64,000 nucleotides of DNA from Synechococcus sp. CBW1004 (GTDB taxonomy: Bacteria > Cyanobacteriota > Cyanobacteriia > PCC-6307 > Cyanobiaceae), in contig NZ_CP060397.1 in NCBI RefSeq assembly GCF_015840715.1, positions 372,001 through 436,000 of the forward strand. The letters are read 5' to 3'. Shown here piece by piece: positions 56,365 through 63,642 of this stretch (positions are counted from its first letter, which is position 1; the number at the start of each line of letters is the position of its first letter). The notes beneath the pieces are model-generated. The model was not told the DNA's origin and did no database searches. It saw only the letters and a program-made list of their open reading frames with translations. The position numbers and the translations under genes are program-made.

Positions 56365-56970
56365 TCAGGCGAATAACTTGGGGCGGTAGTTGTGGTCGGC
56401 TTCGGCTTCATCCATGAAGCGCAGCCCTGCCGGGCCGTCTCGCTGGCCCGGGTAGAAGAGCACCACCGGATGGCTCACCTTGTGGTGCAGGTTCTCCAGA
56501 AGTGCTGACGGTCGGTGCAGACCAAACAGCGAACCCACGCGCTCCAGGAAGACGATGTGGCTGGTAGTGGGCTTGGAGGCATCGACGGCTTCGGCGACGA
56601 GCTGATCCAGTGGTGTGGAGCCAGCGGCCTTGCCACTGAGTACATCGCGGATGGTGTCGCGCACCATCTCAACGCCCAGGTCGGCTTCCCCCTGGGCGAT
56701 CTCCTCCAGCGACAGCCCGGCGGCTGCGATCGACTGCTCCAGCAGCTGGGCCATCGAAAGACGCTGCACGGTCTTGCCGGCGTTCTCCAGCCGCACCACC
56801 AGATCCCGCAACGCCTGGCGCAGCTCCCATTCGTCTTCCGGGGGATAGAGGAAGATCCCGAACGGCATGTCGGTGTAGGTGCTCAGGCCTACGCCCGAGT
56901 CGGCGGCGGTGAGTACCGGCTCAAGCTGCTGCTGCAGGCAGCGCTGCCATTCCTTCTGGCTCATGTCCAT
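56365..56970 (-). CDS. brxB: BREX protein BrxB (DUF1788)
   Basis: A 201-residue protein of typical BrxB length: STYTDMPFGIFLYPPEDEWE, LRQALRDLVVRLENAGKTVQ, RLSMAQLLEQSIA, then HIVFLERVGSLFGLHRPSAL, VVLFYPGQRDGPAGLRFMD. The phrases 'iFlY.P..E...r.....l...L...g..v..i.l..ll' and 'vllfYPG...g..lrFl' define DUF1788. Function within BREX is not known mechanistically. The start overlaps the brxA stop by ten bases. Confidence 0.9.
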   Translation of the reverse strand: MDMSQKEWQRCLQQQLEPVLTAADSGVGLSTYTDMPFGIFLYPPEDEWELRQALRDLVVRLENAGKTVQRLSMAQLLEQSIAAAGLSLEEIAQGEADLGVEMVRDTIRDVLSGKAAGSTPLDQLVAEAVDASKPTTSHIVFLERVGSLFGLHRPSALLENLHHKVSHPVVLFYPGQRDGPAGLRFMDEAEADHNYRPKLFA

Positions 56971-57953
56971 ACCTCCTGCACCAGGGCTTCAGCGCTGCTC
57001 GCCGGCAGTTTGAGGTCCACCACCGAGCCGGCGCGGTAGTAGCTGATCACCTGGGCTTGATGGAGCAGCAGTAAGCGATGCTCCAGCTCCGCTTCCGGAA
57101 GCCGGAACCACAGCCAGCGCGGATCGCTCAGGGCCGCTGCCGTGGTGCGGTTGCTGGCCAGGGCCTGCAGCAGCACATAGAGCAGTGGCTCATCGGCCAG
57201 GTAGTAGGCCGTGAAGCGCCGCTTCACCCGTCCTTGAAGAAGACCGAAATCGACGCCGGCCTTCAGCAGACCTCCGGCGACGCGCTTGCGGGTGCTCTCT
57301 CCCCACTCCGCCACTTCGGGATGGCCCTGGCTGCCGGTGCTCTCCAGCCAGGCGAGTGCTTGATCGGTTTGGAGGAGATCGCCACCGGCGGAGAAGATCT
57401 CCCAAGTCCAGGCCAGGCCATCGCCGAGCAGGCCCTCGCTGTTGGCCATGTGCCACAACAGCAGAGGCCGCCAGTGCTGGCGTCCTGTGGCGGTGCGAGC
57501 AGCCAGGGCCAGCGAGCGGTCTGGGCCTGAGGGCTCAAAGCGACGGCTGAAGGTGGTGCACACCTGCTTGAGCCAGGCCTGGGTGGGGGCGCCGATGCTG
57601 TTGCTGGCGCGCACCCGATCGAGGTTGGCCCGTTTGCTGGCCTCCAGATCCCACTCCTCGAACACCTGCAGGGTTTCGCTGACCAGTGCCCCCTTGATCA
57701 GCCCAAAGCTGCAATAGGGGGTGATGCCGGGGGCTTTTGGTTGGGCCTTGGCCTTGGGTGCTCTGGGCGTGGTCTTTGGTTTCGGTGCCGTCTGCTTGGG
57801 CTGGGGTTGGGCTTTCGCTTTGGCTGTGGTTTTGGTGCTGGCCTTGCGTGCAGGCTTGGGGGTCGCTGACTTGGCCGCAGCCTTCTTCTCTGCTGCTGGA
57901 GCAGACGCTGCGGCAGGAGCAGGCTTGCGCTTGGCCTTGGTTGCCGTTGCCAT
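56961..57953 (-). CDS. brxA: BREX protein BrxA (DUF1819) with histone H1-like N-terminal extension
   Basis: A 330-residue protein. From about residue 76 it is a DUF1819 domain: ITPYCSFGLIKGALVSETLQ, GRQHWRPLLLWHMANSEG, LLKAGVDFGLLQGRVKRRFT, YYLADEPLLYVLLQALAS. BrxA of this family binds DNA. Residues 1-75 are an added tail of Ala, Lys and Pro (KRKPAPAAASAPAAEKKAAA, KPARKASTKTTAKAKAQPQP) resembling H1/HU-tail repeats, absent from ordinary BrxA of about 200-250 residues. It probably increases DNA affinity. Start ATG shares a base with the brxE stop (TGATG), so the extension is in the translated frame and not an artefact of start choice. Confidence 0.88.
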   Translation of the reverse strand: MATATKAKRKPAPAAASAPAAEKKAAAKSATPKPARKASTKTTAKAKAQPQPKQTAPKPKTTPRAPKAKAQPKAPGITPYCSFGLIKGALVSETLQVFEEWDLEASKRANLDRVRASNSIGAPTQAWLKQVCTTFSRRFEPSGPDRSLALAARTATGRQHWRPLLLWHMANSEGLLGDGLAWTWEIFSAGGDLLQTDQALAWLESTGSQGHPEVAEWGESTRKRVAGGLLKAGVDFGLLQGRVKRRFTAYYLADEPLLYVLLQALASNRTTAAALSDPRWLWFRLPEAELEHRLLLLHQAQVISYYRAGSVVDLKLPASSAEALVQEVWT

Positions 57954-58513
57954 CAGCTCGCCACCTGCAGGTAGGGCACCACAAGCTGCCCGGGCTGGCC
58001 GCAGAGAAAGCCGGCTGTCAGCCGCTCGATGTGCCCCTGATTGATCTCAAAAGGATCGTCCAGGCGCAGGGCCTTGGCGGTCTGCGGGGTCTGCTGGCGG
58101 GCCCACTCGATCGCATCGGGATCAAGCTCGGCTAGCTCCACAAGCGCCTGGGGCCACTGCTCCGCGCTCAGGTCCCAGGCCGCCTGGAAGCAGTCCGCCC
58201 ACTCCTGGGGCTCGTCCATCCAGCGGTTGCGCTCGTTCTCGAAGGCGTCCTCCAGCTGGGGCGTCAGCCGGAACAGGTGGCAGGTGATCGGTCCGCCCGG
58301 GGTGGGCTGGATCGCCAGGGCCTCATCGCAGGCCAGCTGGGCCACCCGGAACCCAGCCCGGGTCTGGGCAAACGGTGTCGAGCGAGGGAAGCCCTGCTGG
58401 AACAGGAACTCCCCTGTGCTGGTGAGCACGCCACTGTTCCACCAGCCCAGCCGCTGGGTCTCGCCCATGGCCGCCACCACCAGGCGTAGCTTGAAGAGCT
58501 GGCGGAAGTCCAA
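57953..58513 (-). CDS. brxE: BrxE-like protein, first gene of the BREX operon
   Basis: A 186-residue protein from a TTG at 58513; an in-frame stop lies ten codons upstream and no ATG is available, so TTG or a nearby non-ATG codon must be used. LFKLRLVVAAMGETQRLGWW, GVLTSTGEFLFQQGFPRSTP, ITCHLFRLTPQLEDAFENER follow the pattern I remember for BrxE (G-E-x-x-x-x-x-WW, FPR-T-x-x-A, HLFRL-P-x-x-E). In published BREX classification brxE marks type 6, which lacks brxL. Weak start codon and palindrome upstream suggest limited expression. Function unknown. Confidence 0.75.
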   Translation of the reverse strand: MDFRQLFKLRLVVAAMGETQRLGWWNSGVLTSTGEFLFQQGFPRSTPFAQTRAGFRVAQLACDEALAIQPTPGGPITCHLFRLTPQLEDAFENERNRWMDEPQEWADCFQAAWDLSAEQWPQALVELAELDPDAIEWARQQTPQTAKALRLDDPFEINQGHIERLTAGFLCGQPGQLVVPYLQVAS

Positions 58514-58636
58514 CGGGCGGTGCAGGGTGCAGCTAGTTCAGCACCAGAATGATGCCTCGCTGGCACCCTTGGGCAAATCCTGGCAAAACCCTGCAGCAGC
58601 AGGGATCTGCCGGGAGTGTGCCGCCGGCTTGAAACT

Positions 58637-58651
58637 ATGCACTGGGTGCAT
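58637..58651. promoter_or_regulatory. Palindrome in the BREX promoter region
   Basis: ATGCAC-TGG-GTGCAT lies 124 bases upstream of brxE. The whole spacer (58514-58677) has no gene. A second hairpin, CCTGC-AGCA-GCAGG, is at about 58589-58602. No WYL-type regulator gene is adjacent, so the protein binding here is not evident; HigA or the AlbA-type protein are candidates. Confidence 0.5.
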
Positions 58652-58677
58652 CATTTCCAGTGATGAACCAGTCATCG

Positions 58678-58932
58678 CTAGTGCAACCGCATCGCCTCCT
58701 GGTACTCCGCCTCGATCCCTAGCCCTGAGTCCTCATCGGGCGTCAGCCGCTTCATGCCCACATGGATGAGGCAGGCCAGGGCCAGGTCGCTCCAGCTGCC
58801 GGGCAGGTTCTTGAGGCTACGTGCGGTGCCGGGCTCATTGATCTGCAGCCCGCCCTGGCCCACGGCCGCCACCTCGCTCAGCACGGCAATGAAACGCTGC
58901 TGGCCGTTCCCATCACTGAGACCAGGCGTCAT
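58678..58932 (-). CDS. Small conserved protein, unknown
   Basis: An 84-residue protein: MTPGLSDGNGQQRFIAVLSE, VAAVGQGGLQINEPGTARSL, WSDLALACLIHVGMKRLTPD, EDSGLGIEAEYQEAMRLH. It has a plausible amphipathic helix pattern and no basic or low-complexity bias, and it lies between the desaturase gene and the BREX promoter on the same strand as the desaturase. I believe it belongs to a cyanobacterial hypothetical family but cannot name it. Confidence 0.5.
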   Translation of the reverse strand: MTPGLSDGNGQQRFIAVLSEVAAVGQGGLQINEPGTARSLKNLPGSWSDLALACLIHVGMKRLTPDEDSGLGIEAEYQEAMRLH

Positions 58933-58982
58933 TCGGTACTTCGGCACCGGCCGCGTGGAACCAACAGCCTGATCTCTTGGAC

Positions 58983-60059
58983 TCAACCCACGCCAGCCAG
59001 GCTCCAGGCTTCCTGGATCCAGAGCTTCAGGCCAGACGCCAAACTCTGTTCCTGCACCTCTTCCGGCAGGTTCCACTGGCTGGCGTAGTCGCGGGCCAGG
59101 GTTTCGAGTTCCGGAAGATTGGGGATCGGTACTTTCGGCCAGAGGTGATGGCCCAGGTGGTAGCTCCCGTACCAGGTGAGGATGCGCATGATCGGGGAGC
59201 GCGCATGGGCCAAGTTGCGTGTTTGTAGCACCTGCTGCTGCCAGTAGCTGTAGCCCTTCCCCTCCGCTGAGGTGGGGATATGGAACGCCGCGATGTGGAC
59301 CATGAACACCGTGCTGAACACGACGCTGGTGATCAGGGCGCAGCGCACACCGGTGAGGGCAACAAGCAGGCCAAGCCCCAGGCCCGGCAATAGGGCCTGC
59401 AGCCATTGCCGCTGACTCAGGGCTCGATACGTGCTGATCCCCACCATCAACAGGTGAAAGGCGGGGATGGTGATCACAAACGGAAGGGTGGTGCTCACGG
59501 CCCGCAGTGGCACAGCCACACGGGCGAAGCTGCGCAGCAGCCCATCGCGGCGCAGTAGGCCGATGTAGTCATCCAGATCCTTATCGACCAGATTGCCCAC
59601 ATCAATCGAACCATCACTCAGCTGCTCTGGCTTCTCCTGGGATGGCTTCGTGGACCGTTTCTGGATTAGCTGGCCTTGGTAGTCACCCGTAAACGCGTGA
59701 TGGCTGTAGTGGGTCTGCCACTGCTGGGCATTCATCCCCGTGACTAGGCTGGTGAGGTTCAGCAGGGCATCTTCTGCCGCACCATCAAGGCCATCGCCGT
59801 GGATGTGGAGGACCTCGTGCTGGAAGTTCAGGATGGTCAGCGCAAATACCCCTGCGGCAAAGGCCAGCCAATCCGCGATGGGTGAGCCCCGAAAGAGACT
59901 GGCTTCCAGCCCGATGCAAGCCAGGTACAACGTCGCCCCCAAGCCGAAGTAAACCCCATATGCCAGCCATGGCTTTCGCCAGGCCGACTCCGGAGGGAGC
60001 GGGGGGTGAGAAGGGCCATCAAAGGCCCCATCGGCTTTCACCATGGTTGAACCGTTCAC
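58983..60059 (-). CDS. Membrane fatty acid desaturase
   Basis: A 358-residue integral membrane di-iron enzyme. The three histidine boxes are present: HEVLH (in LNFQHEVLHIHGDG), HYSHH (in WQTHYSHHAFTGDY) and HLGHH (in YHLGHHLWPKVPIP). Hydrophobic helices flank them (WLAYGVYFGLGATLYLACIG, LPFVITIPAFHLLMVG, LITSVVFSTVFMVHIAAFHI). The regiospecificity and substrate (acyl lipid or carotenoid-like) cannot be told from the boxes. Start 60059, or ATG 60044 five codons in. The IS3 remnant begins about 40 bases upstream and may have disturbed its promoter. Confidence 0.88.
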   Translation of the reverse strand: MNGSTMVKADGAFDGPSHPPLPPESAWRKPWLAYGVYFGLGATLYLACIGLEASLFRGSPIADWLAFAAGVFALTILNFQHEVLHIHGDGLDGAAEDALLNLTSLVTGMNAQQWQTHYSHHAFTGDYQGQLIQKRSTKPSQEKPEQLSDGSIDVGNLVDKDLDDYIGLLRRDGLLRSFARVAVPLRAVSTTLPFVITIPAFHLLMVGISTYRALSQRQWLQALLPGLGLGLLVALTGVRCALITSVVFSTVFMVHIAAFHIPTSAEGKGYSYWQQQVLQTRNLAHARSPIMRILTWYGSYHLGHHLWPKVPIPNLPELETLARDYASQWNLPEEVQEQSLASGLKLWIQEAWSLAGVG

Positions 60060-60097
60060 TGGGCGCCACGATTCTGAGGCCTACACCCCTGTTCCTG

Positions 60098-60155
60098 CCG
60101 TCCAGGGTTAACGATTTCAGGGGCCAGAACTGTCCAATAAAAGCAACCCACCTCA
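60098..60155 (+). repeat. 58-bp direct repeat, left copy, at IS3 remnant
   Basis: Matches 60614-60671 with five mismatches by eye; both contain GTTAACGAT, CAGGGGCC and AACTGTCCAATAAAAG. The left copy is fused directly to mid-transposase codons (60156), so the 5' part of the element is gone. Confidence 0.85.
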
Positions 60156-60656
60156 ATCACCTACATCCCGCTCAGCAGGGGCTTTCTCTACCTGGTGGCG
60201 ATCGTCGACCTCTTCTCCAGGAACGTCCTCAGCTGGAAGCTCTCAAACAGCCTTGACACGGAGTTCTGTCTGGATGCCCTTGAGATGGCGCTTGGAGGCG
60301 GCCGTAAGCCAGAGATCTTCCACTCCGATCAAGGCTGCCAGTTCACCTCTGGCGACTTTGTGGCGAGGCTGCAGGCTGAGGAGATCAGGATCGGCTGGTC
60401 AGGGCGAAAACGCTGTTACGACAACATCCTCGTTGAACGGCTGTGGAGGACCGTCAAGTATGAGGAGGTGTACCTACATGCCTATAGCCATGGCTGGGAA
60501 GCTGAAATCAGCCTCGCCCGCTTCCTATGGAGGTACTGCCATGTAAGGCCCGACAGCGCCCTGGGAGGCAGAACTCCCCATGAGGTCTACACTGAGCCCG
60601 AATCCTGTTTCACCCGTCCGGGGTTAACGATGTCAGGGGCCGGAACTGTCCAATAA
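60156..60656 (+). pseudogene. IS3-family transposase (OrfB) C-terminal fragment
   Basis: The frame reads ITYIPLSRGFLYLVAIVDLF, FCLDALEMALGG, IFHSDQGCQFTSGDFV, YDNILVERLWRTVKYEEVYL, ISLARFLWRYCHVRPDSALG, GRTPHEVY. These are the rve/DDE integrase-core signatures of IS3 OrfB: first Asp in the ITYI-VAIVD strand, second in HSDQG, Glu in ILVERLWR-type context. The protein starts in mid-domain without start codon; orfA and the 5' half of orfB are missing. The stop lies inside the right repeat. Deletion through the repeats, or a MITE-like derivative, explains the structure. Confidence 0.88.
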
Positions 60657-60671
60657 AAGGCACCCACCTCA
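60614..60671 (+). repeat. 58-bp direct repeat, right copy
   Basis: Partner of 60098-60155. Probably the authentic right terminal region of the IS, ending near the transposase stop. Between 60672 and 60906 I see no gene; two copies of ACCGGCCAAC (60721-60730 and around 60743-60752) near TTCATTGTCGGCGGACAG look like the end of yet another insertion sequence. Confidence 0.75.
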
Positions 60672-60906
60672 CATCCCCTGGGCCCTGCGCATCGGCGCCA
60701 GGGTCTCCAGCACTCACCCAACCGGCCAACGAGCTTGTCGCCGACCGGCCAACTTCATTGTCGGCGGACAGAGCTGCTTGCCACCCATCACCCCAGCCCT
60801 GGTCTGCGATCACAGCACCATTGTGGCGTGGATCGATCGGGTTTCCCAGAGTCCCCCTAACTGCAAGCAAGCTACAGTATAAGAATGTGCTAGCAACTTA
60901 ATGCCG

Positions 60907-61371
60907 TTACCGTATAATCCTCTTGTAATGATTTCTAACCGCCACTGGTCGCTTTCCAGACTGTACGAGAATAATATCTATTGATCCGTCTGGCATCAGT
61001 CTGCCCCTATAGCTCCCATCTTCATCGTATTCAGCTAAACCGATTTCACAATCAAATGGATCTACAACGCCTATGATCTCCTCGACATGAGACTTGGTCA
61101 ATGTTCCATCTTCTTTGTGCCCAGCATTTGTTTTCGATTCCCAGGATCGCGTGCCACTAATTACACCATCATTGTCAACATCAATTGAAAGCTTAGACAC
61201 TCCTACGTGTTTGCCAATGCTGTTTATTCCTATGTTCACGGCTGAATACTGGCCTGATATTTCTGACAAGTCTGCCGGAGGCTTGCATGAAGTGTCTCGT
61301 GGGGCTTGATCTTTCTGCACTCCACAGGCAGAAACAGAGCCAACAAGAAGTAACCAACAAAGTGTGCGCAT
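60907..61371 (-). CDS. Small lipoprotein, unknown function, AT-rich
   Basis: A 154-residue protein from ATG 61371: signal peptide MRTLCWLLLVGSVSACG with lipobox SVSAC (lipid-modified Cys at 16). The mature part is beta-rich: ISGQYSAVNIGINSIGKHVG, VSKLSIDVDNDGVISGTRSW, LTKSHVEEIIGVVDPFDCEI, EDGSYRGRLMPDGSIDIILV, ending HYKRIIR. The local base composition is much more AT-rich than neighbouring genes, so it was probably acquired. The frame happens to be continuous with the MFS remnant upstream, but the signal peptide shows where this protein starts. Periplasmic or outer-membrane location; role unknown. Confidence 0.72.
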   Translation of the reverse strand: MRTLCWLLLVGSVSACGVQKDQAPRDTSCKPPADLSEISGQYSAVNIGINSIGKHVGVSKLSIDVDNDGVISGTRSWESKTNAGHKEDGTLTKSHVEEIIGVVDPFDCEIGLAEYDEDGSYRGRLMPDGSIDIILVQSGKRPVAVRNHYKRIIR

Positions 61372-61517
61372 AGAATAAATTCCACCTTGGTCCAAGGAGG
61401 GTCTGGATAACCGGGCATGTTGCCCATGACAGAGATCGAGACTCATATCCCTAGCTTGAAGCCGATTTCTCGATTGGAGGTTGTCCAGACCTTCCTTAGC
61501 ACGGGAGCCGATGGGGC

Positions 61518-61788
61518 CGCTGCTGCTGGCGGCCATCACCGCGACGCTCACCAGCAGCAACGCGCGCCCGCCCACCACATCCCCGATCGGCCCCAGCACC
61601 AGCCCCCCGATCGGCCGCATCAGATAGCCCACGGCAAACACCGCGAAGGCACTGAGCAGCTGCAGCGACGGCTGATCCGCCGGGAAGAAGGCCTCACCGA
61701 TATCCCCGGCGAAGTAGCCATAGATGGCGAAGTCAAACCACTCCACCGTGTTGCCGATCGCACCGGCGACGGCGCTGCGCGGGATCAT
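61518..61788 (-). pseudogene. Truncated MFS (metabolite:H+ symporter type) transporter
   Basis: About 90 residues of an MHS-group MFS permease: RSAVAGAIGNTVEWFDFAIY, GYFAGDIGEAFFPADQPSLQ, LLSAFAVFAVGYLMRPIGGL, VLGPIGDVVGGRALLLVSVA. The pattern ..G..vEWFDF..Y and FAVGYLMRPIG..V.G..GD..GR is the ProP/KgtP-family start. After VMAASSSGPIGS homology ends and the frame runs through unrelated sequence into the lipoprotein gene. Only two or three of twelve helices remain, so it is non-functional. ATGA overlap with the GlcG/HbpS gene shows the original operon. Confidence 0.85.
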
Positions 61789-62219
61789 CCGGGAGCCCGT
61801 CCATCCAGGGCCGCCAGCAGGGCGTCGATGCCCGCCCGGGCCACGATCAGATCCTGCTCGGCGGTGCCGGAGCCGACGCCGATGGCGCCAATCACCCGGC
61901 CCTCCACCAGGATCGGCAGTCCGCCGCGGAGATTGGTGAAGCGGCCCTGGGTGGCCGCAGCCAGTCCCGCCGCCAAAGGCTCCGGCAGCTCACCGCTGGG
62001 CGCGGCCGATGAAGCAGCCGTCGCGGCCTTCTGAGTGGCGGAGTACTGGCTCAGCACCTTGGCGCCATCCATGCGCAGGAAGGCCAGAAGATGGCCGCCC
62101 CGATCTACAACGGCGATGCACTGGGGCGTGCCGATCTCCCGGGCCTTGGCCGCCGCCGCCTGAAGGGCAACCATGGCCCCCTCAGCGCTGAGTTCAGGCC
62201 TGTGCTGCAGGTACGTCAT
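61785..62219 (-). CDS. GlcG/HbpS-like protein (DUF336)
   Basis: A 144-residue protein from ATG 62219: MTYLQHRPELSAEGAMVALQ, IGTPQCIAVVDRGGHLLAFL, RMDGAKVLSQYSATQKAATA, GGLPILVEGRVIGAIGVGSG, AEQDLIVARAGIDAL. These are the diagnostic blocks of the GlcG/HbpS family (heme-binding in HbpS, unknown in GlcG). Complete in length. It overlaps the MFS remnant start by four bases, suggesting it once served a transported carboxylate pathway. Confidence 0.88.
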   Translation of the reverse strand: MTYLQHRPELSAEGAMVALQAAAAKAREIGTPQCIAVVDRGGHLLAFLRMDGAKVLSQYSATQKAATAASSAAPSGELPEPLAAGLAAATQGRFTNLRGGLPILVEGRVIGAIGVGSGTAEQDLIVARAGIDALLAALDGRAPG

Positions 62220-62391
62220 GGACTCAAGCGGGGATCCAGGCCAAGGCGACGCTGGTTTGGCCCAAAGGCCGACCCTAGAGCGATTGGCGCCCACAGGCGA
62301 CGCAGAAGCCACAGGTGGATCATGGTTCCGGGCGTCGATGATGGTGATCCATGCGCAAGCCGGTGAGGATGACTCTGCGTACCCACCACAG

Positions 62392-63315
62392 ATGACGCCG
62401 GTCCTGCTGGCCCTCGGCCTGATCGCGCTGATCGGCAGCCTGCTGCGCTACATGGTTGCCGATCTCGATGTGGAGGCCGCCCGCCGGACCATCGGCGTGC
62501 TTGTGCTGAATGTGTTCCTGCCGGCCCTGGTGTTCCGGGTGATCTGCAGTGTTCCAACCGGACCGGAGATGCTGCAGATCCCGCTGGTGATGGCCATCGG
62601 AGTGGGCTGCTGCCTGGCGCTGGCGCTGCTGATCTTCCGCCCCCTTGCCCTGCGTTCCGAAGAAAAGGGGGCCCTGATCCTCGCCAGCGCCTTCGGGAAT
62701 GTCACCTATCTGGGGCTGCCGGTGCTGCAGGGTCTGTTCCCTGCTCTGGCCCTGCAGGTGGCGAAGGTGGCGATCCTCAGCGAGGTCACCACCACACCCC
62801 TCAATCTCAGCGTCGGCGTGGCCCTGGGCGAAAGCTTCAGCGGCAATGTGAGCAGCGGGGTGCTGCGTCAGGCCATCCGCGCCGTGATCACGATGCCGGC
62901 GCTCTGGGCCATCGTGCTGGCCCTGGCCTGGACCGGTAGCGGCATCCCGATCCCGGGGTTCCTGATGGAGGCCACGCGGATCCTCGGCAACACGGTGACC
63001 GGCCTGATGATGCTGTCGCTGGGGATGGGGCTGCGCTACCGCCGCATCCACCAACCACTACCGCTGCTGCTGGCCAGCGCCATCAAACTCCTTGTGTCGC
63101 CGCTGGTGATCCTGGCCGCCGCGCGCTGGATCGGCCTGCAGGATCCCTACCTGCAGGCCGTGGTGCTGGAAGGAGGCATGCCCACACAGCTGCTCACCTT
63201 CGTGATCGCCGATCGGGTGGGTCTGGATGTGGAGCGGCTGGCCCTGTGCATCCTGCTCAACACCGCCGCGTCCTTCCTGACGATCCCACTGCTCCATGGC
63301 TGGCTGTTCAGCTGA
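62392..63315 (+). CDS. AEC-family transporter
   Basis: A 307-residue protein from ATG 62392 with about ten hydrophobic helices: LLALGLIALIGSLLRYMVAD, TIGVLVLNVFLPALVFRVIC, ALILASAFGNVTYLGLPVLQ, ILSEVTTTPLNLSVGVALGE, LWAIVLALAWTGSGIPIPGF, LQAVVLEGGMPTQLLTFVIA. The N-x-x-(Y/F)-x-G-x-P motif (FGNVTYLGLPVL) and the conserved GMP near the end are those of the auxin-efflux-carrier/malonate permease family. Substrate unknown, probably an organic acid. Divergent from the GlcG-like gene. Confidence 0.88.
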   Translation: MTPVLLALGLIALIGSLLRYMVADLDVEAARRTIGVLVLNVFLPALVFRVICSVPTGPEMLQIPLVMAIGVGCCLALALLIFRPLALRSEEKGALILASAFGNVTYLGLPVLQGLFPALALQVAKVAILSEVTTTPLNLSVGVALGESFSGNVSSGVLRQAIRAVITMPALWAIVLALAWTGSGIPIPGFLMEATRILGNTVTGLMMLSLGMGLRYRRIHQPLPLLLASAIKLLVSPLVILAAARWIGLQDPYLQAVVLEGGMPTQLLTFVIADRVGLDVERLALCILLNTAASFLTIPLLHGWLFS

Positions 63316-63326
63316 AGGCTGCCAGC

Positions 63327-63558
63327 TCAACCCTTCGTCCGGTATCGGCTGGAAATTGGCCCGTGCGTGCTCACCCTGATGCAGATGGCAGGCGAGCTGC
63401 GGGATGCAGTTGGGGCCCGGATGGTGCCGGAAGAAGTGGCAGGTCATGTAGACATGGCGGCTGCGGCTGGAGCGCAGCACCGCCTCGTCGAGCCAAGGCC
63501 ACTCCTCGATCGCCTCGTCGCGGGAGGGCTGCAGCCCTGAGAGCGGGACCGGCACCAT
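63327..63558 (-). CDS. Second copy of the small Cys/His-rich protein, possible frameshift
   Basis: From ATG 63558: PSRDEAIEEWPWLDEAVLRS, SRHVYMTCHFFRHHPGPNC, IPQLACHLHQG. This clearly resembles the protein at 5487-5774. After LHQG the frame continues without likeness to the relative and overruns the AEC gene on the other strand. A one-base switch at the GGG run near 63385 gives STHGPISSRYRTKG and a stop at 63327, which looks more like the relative's GEHLTSRCQGW. Either a real frameshift or a divergent tail; coordinates follow the shifted reading. Confidence 0.55.
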
Positions 63559-63642
63559 GGCGCCTCCTCAATGCGTACACCTGTACTAGCAGGGCTGGGG
63601 TTGTGGTGCCAGGGGCAGGCGAGTACTTGTTTTTTGGGAATC

